Shown piece by piece: positions 57,871 through 64,000 of a stretch of DNA of 64,000 nt. Positions within the stretch are counted from its first letter, which is position 1. Each line of letters starts with the position of its first letter. The stretch is from Chloranthus sessilifolius (lineage: Eukaryota > Streptophyta > Magnoliopsida > Chloranthales > Chloranthaceae): contig CM037588.1 in the NCBI GenBank assembly GCA_021018995.1, positions 152,415,725 through 152,479,724 on the forward strand, written 5' to 3'. The notes beneath the pieces were generated by a model. It saw only the letters and a program-made list of their open reading frames with translations, made no database searches and had not been told where the DNA came from. Both the position numbers and the translations under genes were made by a program.

Positions 57871-58278
57871 ATATTTTTATCTTTTTCTTCTCTCTTTAAT
57901 CTTCTTTTTTATTTTCTTCTGTATTTTAGAATTTTAACATGTTACAATTGGGTTAGGTACCTACAATCAATTGAGATAACTGATGTGTGGTAGTTATCAA
58001 ATAATGTACACTAATAAAATTACAAATATAACAGTTACAATTAGTTTATCTGATTTTAGATTACCAGCTCTTTGTCGTTTATTGGGTTACCTACTGGAGT
58101 CGGAACTAGAAAAATGGACGACAGAAAACAATGGAAAATAAACATATATATAATAAAAAAAGGTCGGTGCTGACATGGAAACGACTTGGCTTGGAGTTGG
58201 CCTATTCTGCAAAGTTTCAAACTATAGGGCTGTCTCTGCAAATGAGCAAACTTATAGGGCCGAAAATGCAAATTTCTC

Positions 58279-58492
58279 ATTTTTATATTTCATGGGATGG
58301 GAGAAGCTGATGAATTTGCAGATAGTTTAGCGAACGATGGTGTTACCAGACCTTATTAATGGATCAGTGAGGTGCACTCATTGATGTGATTAGTATTAGG
58401 ATGGTTCTTGTTGGCCCGGGGATTTGTTTACTTTCTTACCTTTTTCATCTTCAATTACGTGCTGTTATGTATTTAGGCAAACAAGTTTACTG
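58279..58492 (+). pseudogene. LINE RNase H end, right of MULE-B
   Basis: GEADEFADSLANDGVT at about 58308-58356 matches the REANxxADxLAxxG end of LINE RNase H domains. The sequence then passes a stop and becomes T-rich, LINE tail-like. Continues the fragment at 52361-53030. Confidence 0.55.
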
Positions 58493-58849
58493 ATAACTAT
58501 TCCATACTCTTGAGCTTCATAAGCTTTGGCGAATTGAAGCATAACCTAGATATCAAATATTTGATGATACTGATATGTATCGGGGATACGTATCGGTTTT
58601 TCGGCAAACCGATACGTATATCAAGTATCAACTTGGGTATTGGTATCCGTATCGGCTGATACGGGCTCATATCGGCCAATATGTATTGGGTATCGGCTGA
58701 TACGGAACCCGTATCGGCTGGTACCTCCCAGTTTTTTTTTTTTTGTAATTACAGCGATACAACTCAGTATCGGCTGATACGTATCGGTCCTCCATGGACT
58801 GACACCCGAGTTGACACCTTGAGCATAACTATTCGATACTCTTGAGCTT
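58493..58849. repeat. GATACGTATCGG word segment between 25-bp direct repeats
   Basis: Direct repeats ATAACTATTCSATACTCTTG (first 20 of 25 bases; 58493-58517 and 58825-58849, one mismatch) enclose about 300 bp made of TATCGGCTGATACG, CCGTATCGG and GATACGTATCGG words and a T run. No TIR of the 830-1144 type was found. Confidence 0.65.
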
Positions 58850-59043
58850 TATTCTGTTACGACTTAAATAACTGTGCTGTTTGATTTTCAACTTTTGTAT
58901 ATGGCTCATCTTTACCATTCGTCAGATGATGATTGATGCGGTAGCTGCGTGATCAGAGTTTTATATCGTATATCTTCTTGAAGCTAAGATACTAATTTAG
59001 TTATATATTTCGGAAATACACAGGGAACGCAGCGTATAGCAGA
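58850..59043 (+). other. DPM2 upstream region
   Basis: A likely acceptor ACACAG at about 59024 precedes GGAACGCAGCG and the start ATG, suggesting a 5' UTR intron. A promoter could not be assigned. MULE-B and the word segment lie only a few hundred bases upstream. Confidence 0.4.
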
Positions 59044-59377
59044 ATGGAACTAGCAGACAAGGCAATTGGGTTTTTACTCTCTGCTATTAGCTTATCCATA
59101 TTCACATATTATACTTTTTGGGTGGTCATTCTGGTAAGTTTCTAGCCATTACATATAGGTTCTCTATTCACTTTATTCTTTCAAAATTCATGCCATTTAG
59201 ATTTATTTTTATGTTTTATTACAGCCGTTCGTGGACAGTGATCATTTTATACATAAGTACTTCCTCCCTCGTGAATTTGCAATAATAATTCCGGTTTTTG
59301 CTGGTGTTGCATTACTCAGCTTCTTGTCAGTGTTTATTGGGTATGTGATGCTCAAATCAAAAAAGAAATCTGCTTGA
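59044..59377 (+). CDS. DPM2: Dolichol-phosphate mannose synthase subunit 2
   Basis: Two exons, 59044-59133 and 59225-59377, with GT-AG borders, giving 80 residues plus TGA, the usual length of plant DPMS2. Starts MELADKAIGFLLS. Two membrane segments are visible: FLLSAISLSIFTYYTFWVV (about residues 10-30) and AIIIPVFAGVALLSFLSVFI (about residues 47-67), joined by the conserved loop LPFVDSDHFIHKYFLP. The C-terminus ends LKSKKKSA, a basic tail. DPM2 is a small ER membrane subunit that stabilises the catalytic DPM1, which makes dolichol-phosphate mannose for N-glycosylation and GPI anchors. The frame is intact, so the gene is probably functional despite the nearby TEs. The start is chosen because it is the first ATG after the acceptor and matches the family start. 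Confidence 0.95.
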
Positions 59378-60950
59378 AGAAAGCAATGTAAAGTCATTTT
59401 CCGTTAAGGAACACTCATTATTTTCTTAGATAACAATCATTTCAATACTGTACATGTCGAAATGAGTATCAGGTTGGGATATTTGATTACTTCAATGAGA
59501 TGATATTATGGTCTTGGTTTACTGCTTCATACTGGTTTTAATTGTTTTTTTTGTTCCTTTCGTTTCTTTGTTTTACTCGAGTTATCTTCTCTGCTACCTG
59601 TTTTTACGCAACTTGTAAATCTCGTTTAATATAAGTACCTAAATGTATTTTGCTTTTTCCTCAAATTTTGAAATGAACAATTGTTTCTGTTTTAACTCGT
59701 TAGTTTATTAAATGTAATCTTCTTTACTTGTCAATTTGTTAGTATGATGGGCTTGGGCAGACCTTAAATGGAGCAAATACATACGAGATCCAACTAGAAC
59801 GACGCATCTCTGATCTATGGTCTTTGAGTTGGGAAGTTGGACCATGTTAGGGAGGCCGGGCTAACCCCAACAACCTGTGAATAGATTGAGTTATCTAAGT
59901 GGACAATTTTAGCCATTTCTCTCTTAGTTTCACTGGGAAAGTAGCAAACTGTGAACCACTTGGAATGAACTGACCATGAACTGGGTAAGCATGTGTTGGG
60001 ACAGAGTGTTTGATCTTTAGGGGGTCACAACAGATTATGGATCATCATTTTCTTTGCAGCAGTAAACCTACTTTGATCGACAAACTGAAGTGATATATCT
60101 TTTGTTCCGAAGGAAATCCCTATGAAGCTTCGTACCGTGCACATTAATACGCTTTGTAGATTGGAAACCAACTCAACCTACTTTGCTCTTCCATTTTTCA
60201 CAGGTACATGTGGGATTGCATGCCCCGTTTCATCTTTTGCACTTAACGTTGCTAGTAGCACAGAGTACCATTTCCAGGTCTCATCATCACCTTGCTATTA
60301 AACACGAGGGTTCTTTCTACTAGATGTATAACATCCTTTAAGATCTTCAAGTTCTGACTTTTACTTTCAGTCTATGAGCAAGGCCCTTTTTACTGAACCG
60401 ATAAAAAAAAAGGGCCCTTTTTACTGAAACAAGAACCAACTCAAGCAGCATAGGAGGCTCAAGTTCTTCCAGTTTGAAGAGGCCGTCACGGGCATAGGTT
60501 TATGGCTGGTGCAAGTTCTGTTTCAACACACCGCACATTGCCTGTGGCCAACTTCAATCCTTAAATCATTATTTTTTTTCAGACTGGACAGAGCAAATTT
60601 TTGGGGGTAATCTTTTGCGACAGAGCAACATGTGTCATCGTCTGATAGGGAAACAAAGTGGCAGGACACTGAAATCTGTGAATCTATCATTTGCACGATG
60701 CTATCATTTCCCTGGACATAGGTATTGGTCGATATGGAAACATGTATGCACACATATATACATACATCGAACTTAATGGAAATAAGAAATGGTAGAAAAG
60801 AAAAATAGACAATTCCCTCTCTGAACAATATTTCTTTCATCTGCTTGATGCTGATCTAGTCAAGGCATCTTTGTGTCTTAATGGGTACACAAATTTTTTT
60901 TATAGTAATTGAAAAGAAGTGGAAGAAATTGTTAAAAAAAAGAAATATAT
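59378..60950. other. DPM2 3' UTR and intergenic spacer
   Basis: The 3' UTR probably ends before about 59740 (AT-rich, end not determinable). The rest has no recognised feature. A 105-codon minus-strand frame at 60523-60840 has no known domain. A short direct duplication of GGCCCTTTTTACTGAA occurs at about 60383 and 60413. Confidence 0.5.
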
Positions 60951-60959
60951 AACTTAAAA

Positions 60960-62094
60960 GGGAGTCGTTACTTGCACACACATTTTAAGTGATTGCACCG
61001 AAATAACCAAAATTTGTCCTTGCACATGTTTTGTGTAATTGCACCATAAAATTTAAAAAGAAAATTTTTACTAAATCACATTGGTTCCCTCTCTCTACAA
61101 ATATTCTCTCCACCTCTGTTCTCTCTCTTCTCTCTCACTGAAAAAATGCTCACTACCCACCAGAAAGGTGCCGAAACCACCCACCGTAGCTTGAAGCTTG
61201 TCAAATGTGGGAATTTGTCACTATAAAGGTTTTTTAGAAGTTAGTATATCTCTCTTTATGCAACACCATCAGAATTTATATCTCTTTTCATCTCCTTCTA
61301 TTGTAATTTTTTATTTTTCTCATTTTGTGGTTTTCAAGTGTTTTCGAGCTTAGAAGCCAATCGAGACAACACTCCAATCCATTTTCTTTTCTCCTTCAAT
61401 GGATCATAGTAGTTACTGTTGATAGTTGAAGATATTAGCTATTGCAAAACTAGGTAGAGACCTCTCTGTTGCTATCTTATTTCTGCAAATAACCATCAAG
61501 ATAAATAAGATTTCAAAGATTCTTCAAAGGATCTAAAAAAAGAATCACAAATTTAAAAAAAAATGATGAAAAATTAAGAAAATCCTAAAACAAAATCTTG
61601 ATATATCATTCATAAATCCTAAAATCTCTACTAAATCAATTACAAAGAAAAAGATAAAATTAAGAAACCTAACCTACACTAAAAAAAGAACCTGAAATAG
61701 CAATTATGAATCCTTAAAATCTCTATTAATCAGTTAAAATATAAAAAAAAATAATTTAAGAGCCCGAAACCCTAAACTTCACGAGATCCTTTGGGATTTT
61801 TCATTTGAATTTCTAGGAAGATGTTATTTCTCGTCTTCATCATCGTCATAATTCATTAAATAATTACCGCGAAAAGGATGCAAAGAAGATCCATGAGCTC
61901 GGCGATTTCTCTCTACCACGTTTCTTTGTCTCTCTGCATGTTTTAGTGCATCCTATTAGTTCAAGGTACTTTAACAACATATATGTGGAGGTGCAATCAC
62001 GAGGGCATCAACGTCATTATGAAAAAAATATAATAGATAATTTTTCTTTAAACTGACGCAAGCACTTGGAATCTGTGTGCAAGTAATGGCTCCC
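60960..62094. mobile_element. Small non-autonomous MULE, 1135 bp
   Basis: Ends GGGAGTCGTTACTTGCACAC and, inverted, GGGAGCCATTACTTGCACAC, with weaker inverted similarity further in (GTGATTGCACC). Its 9-bp TSD AACTTAAAA is at 60951-60959 on the left. On the right the intact copy is at 62466-62474, displaced by the hAT-like element 62098-62460. Interior T-rich, no coding frame. A lone similar end (GTGCAAGTTATAGCTCCC) occurs at about 23783-23800. Confidence 0.85.
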
Positions 62095-62097
62095 AAC

Positions 62098-62460
62098 CAT
62101 AGTGACAAAAGTCTGACTTTTTCAAAAAATTGGAAAGAGTTTGTGACATGCGGTCATCCCAACTTTATTGCCGATTAATCGGCCAAGTCGTGATTGGACA
62201 GATTAATTGGTTTTATATTTCTTTTTTCACTTAAGGGGGAGAACTTCAGGTTTTGTACTATTTTTTTCAGTTTGTTCATAAAATACTTTTAGATTTTACC
62301 TATTTTGTTAATTAAAATCGTTATTTTCAATTAAAATATATTATGATCACTTTATTATATATATATTTCTTAATTTTTTTTATTTTGACCGATTTTTGCC
62401 GATTGTTCCCGGCTTAAATCCTTACCGATCTATTGTCAGACTCCTGACTTTGTGACTATG
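62098..62460. mobile_element. hAT-like MITE with CCGATTAATCGG word interior
   Basis: 363 bp from CATAGTGACAAAAGTC to GACTTTGTGACTATG (inverted ends, one mismatch in the first twelve bases), with the perfect 8-bp TSD CTCCCAAC (62090-62097 and 62461-62468). The TSD covers the last bases of the MULE 60960-62094 and the first of its target duplication, so it inserted after that MULE. The interior has GCCGATTAATCGGCC and TGACCGATTTTTGCCGATTG words. Confidence 0.85.
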
Positions 62461-62468
62461 CTCCCAAC

Positions 62469-62646
62469 TTAAAACTACATATAGGTGTATATTATTGGTT
62501 AGTGTTAATCCATGTTCATGGTAATGTTAATTGCTGATGATATAAAACCAAATTCATCCTCTGACAGTATGAATTCTCCTCTTTTCTCCAGTGCTCGACG
62601 GAACCCTACAAAAAATTCTGGGCCAACAGACCTCAAACACCCATCA
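62469..62646. other. Spacer and 3' UTR of the transporter gene
   Basis: Short sequence after the hAT-like element. The transporter stop is at 62647-62649 on the minus strand, so part of this is its 3' UTR. Confidence 0.5.
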
Positions 62647-63800
62647 TCACAATCTATTGCCCTTCGGAATCACACCGTCTTCCATACCGGCCATGGTGTC
62701 ATACAATGGCTGGTTCAAAGTCTCTGGCAAGTAGAAAGCGAGAAGTCCTCCGATGACTCCACATACCCCAAATACCGCAAACGGCATGCCTCCTCCCAAT
62801 ACCACCACGAACGGTGCCAGGATTGCCCCCATTTGTGCTGCTTGTGTTGCACTCCCCAGCGCTGCATTCCTAACCACAGTTGGAAATAGCTCTACGGTGT
62901 ATATGAACAACAGGTTGTAAGTTCCGGCCATCCCAAATATCCCGAGAACCCCGCACACCATCTTTATTATGTTCAAAACTCCTCCACTACCTACCAAGCT
63001 TCCGGCCAAACAAAACAACCCGCTAAACCACATTGTGGCCACAGCTAACGGCTTCCTTCCAAACCTGTCCAGGAGAATTGCCGTTAACGTATATGCCGGC
63101 ATCTCTGCCACTGCATTAAGCACTACACTGAGGTAGATATTCGTTTTTAAGTTGACCACATTTAGGCTTAGGCCGTAGTACACCACGGAGCACAAGAAGT
63201 TGATGAGGACTGTTAGTACTAGGCGCATGCGGGTGACCGGTGATCGGATGATGTCGATGAGGTTTGCCTCCTTGATCGTACCATCATCTTGCTCTCGCGA
63301 ATCTTCATCAGTGTCAAGCGCAAGCAAGATTCCACTTGGAAGGTGTTTCCCATTAAATTCAGCAATGTTGCACATGACTTTCATGGCGGAATCGATCTTG
63401 CCGCGGACAAGGTACCATCGTGGGGATTCTGACAAGAAGGGGAGGACAGCAATAAGGAAGAGGAGTGAGGGGATGGAGGATACAATGTAGAGCATGCGCC
63501 ACGCTTGGAAGATGAATGCGATGCCGGCGAGGGTAGCGATCCCGCCAGAGAAGAAGTAGAATGTGGACATGCCGGCAGTGCCACGCTTGGTGGGGCCTAT
63601 GGGTTCAGTAGCAAGGACGAATGCACAGAGCCCTACGCCGCCGGTGCTGAATCCGGTGAGGAATCGTAGGAGGGTGTAGACCCAGTATGTGGGGGACATG
63701 GCGGTTAAGCAACCGAAAACTACGTTTAGGATGCAAACGACTGTTAAAGATCCCTTCCTTCCCAAGAAGGAATCCGAGAGATGACCGAATGTACCCGCAC
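62647..63800 (-). CDS. Organic cation/carnitine transporter, OCT4-like, 3' exon
   Basis: Plasma- or vacuolar-membrane sugar-transporter-like MFS protein of the plant OCT family, moving organic cations or carnitine. The exon begins after the acceptor TTTTTCAG at 63801 with AGTFGHLSDSFLGRKGS, the conserved loop between membrane helices 2 and 3 (GxxxDxxGRK motif). It runs open for about 384 codons to TGA. Further markers: LLRFLTGFSTGGVGLCAFVL, ESPRWYLVRG (the SPRW motif after helix 6), LDRFGRKPLA (second GRK loop) and LPETLNQPLYDT near the end. About ten membrane helices are covered. The N-terminal part with helices 1 and 2 is right of the window. Intact as seen. The number 4 is from resemblance only; a sister OCT is possible. 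Confidence 0.92.
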
Positions 63801-64000
63801 CTGAAAAATCAAAGAGGAAATTTTATTTATTTTTGCTCAAACAAACATTATCTATGCAGTATAAATAAAAAGTCAGCAAAAAGGACCTGTTAAAAAGTGA
63901 TTATAGACACTAGTTATGCATCCTGGTTTTGTGTGCACTTTCTCTAATGTGGCTATTTTGTTATAAAGATGACTTAGGAGCTTTCTAAGAGGTTATTGGC
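63801..64000 (-). other. Intron of the OCT-like gene
   Basis: AT-rich sequence upstream of the acceptor at 63801. The first exon is beyond the window. Confidence 0.7.

Larger units (their letters stand above)
53031..58278. mobile_element. Mutator-like element MULE-B, non-autonomous fold-back
   Basis: Ends GGGAAATTTGTATTTTCGGCC (first 20 bases cited as GGGAAATTTG) and, inverted, GAGAAATTTGCATTTTCGG, with TIRs related to those of MULE-A. Nonamers ATATTTATA (53022-53030) and ATTTTTATA (58279-58287) differ at one base, fitting a 9-bp Mutator TSD. No transposase. The arms remain recognisably inverted for more than 1 kb on each side. The interior has iterated subterminal repeats and a solo LTR. 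Inserted in a LINE RNase H remnant. Confidence 0.85.

Noticed and set aside
60523..60840. Small minus-strand protein gene of 105 codons
   Set aside because: No known domain, no splice or start context, and low-complexity stretches; judged a chance frame.

Overview
This is flowering-plant nuclear DNA: AT-rich, with spliced genes whose GT-AG introns are filled with transposable elements (TEs), and plant-type Copia, Gypsy, LINE, Mutator and hAT families. Nothing seen allows a species call. Three host genes are supported: the 3' part of an ATXR3/SDG2-type H3K4 methyltransferase (+, 4280-10045, nine exons), a complete two-exon DPM2 (+, 59044-59377), and the 3' exon of an OCT4-like organic cation/carnitine transporter (-, 62647-63800, running off the right edge). 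About 49 kb between ATXR3 and DPM2 is almost entirely mobile DNA.

Layout. 1-10.0 kb: ATXR3, with a tRNA-derived SINE, hAT-like MITEs and an inverted pair of a dispersed repeat in its introns. 10.5-12.7 kb: small MITEs and an AT-rich element. 12.78-20.79 kb: Mutator-like element MULE-A, about 8 kb with 110-bp TIRs, carrying a decayed transposase (+) and a DUF1985-like plus Ulp1-protease gene (-). 20.9-23.8 kb: fold-back MITEs and microsatellites. 23.95-33.9 kb: a decayed LINE (-) split by a truncated Copia element (26615-31083, TSD GCGTT). 34.0-44.6 kb: an old Gypsy copy (-) broken by a hAT-like element that carries a Ca2+-ATPase exon fragment (34610-36125), and by a younger Gypsy element (36680-44298, TSD TATAA) whose left LTR holds a solo LTR of another family (37252-38147, TSD CTCAC). 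45.8-52.8 kb: LINE fragments and local duplications. 53.03-58.28 kb: MULE-B, related to MULE-A by its TIRs, a large fold-back element with a solo LTR inside (54532-56472, TSD CCCCG). 58.5-62.5 kb: DPM2, then a small MULE (60960-62094) with a hAT-like MITE inserted in its target site duplication.

The most unusual signal is a shared architecture. Many unrelated elements here have non-coding interiors built from one short palindromic word iterated with variation. In MULE-A the word (TATCGGCCGATA type) forms 20-bp-period arrays at three non-coding places plus a hairpin at a fourth. In MULE-B the equivalent word is TAGCGGCCGCTA, differing by paired changes that keep the palindrome. Several hAT-like MITEs with 8-bp TSDs do the same with other words (GATACGTATC, TTTCGGCCGAAA, CCGATTAATCGG). 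I know of no family description that explains this; the function is unknown.

The three host genes serve separate cell functions (chromatin, ER glycosylation, membrane transport) and show no sign of working together. Almost every TE reading frame is broken, often by stops that fit cytosine deamination, so this is mostly a graveyard of elements in which nested TSDs still show the order of insertion.
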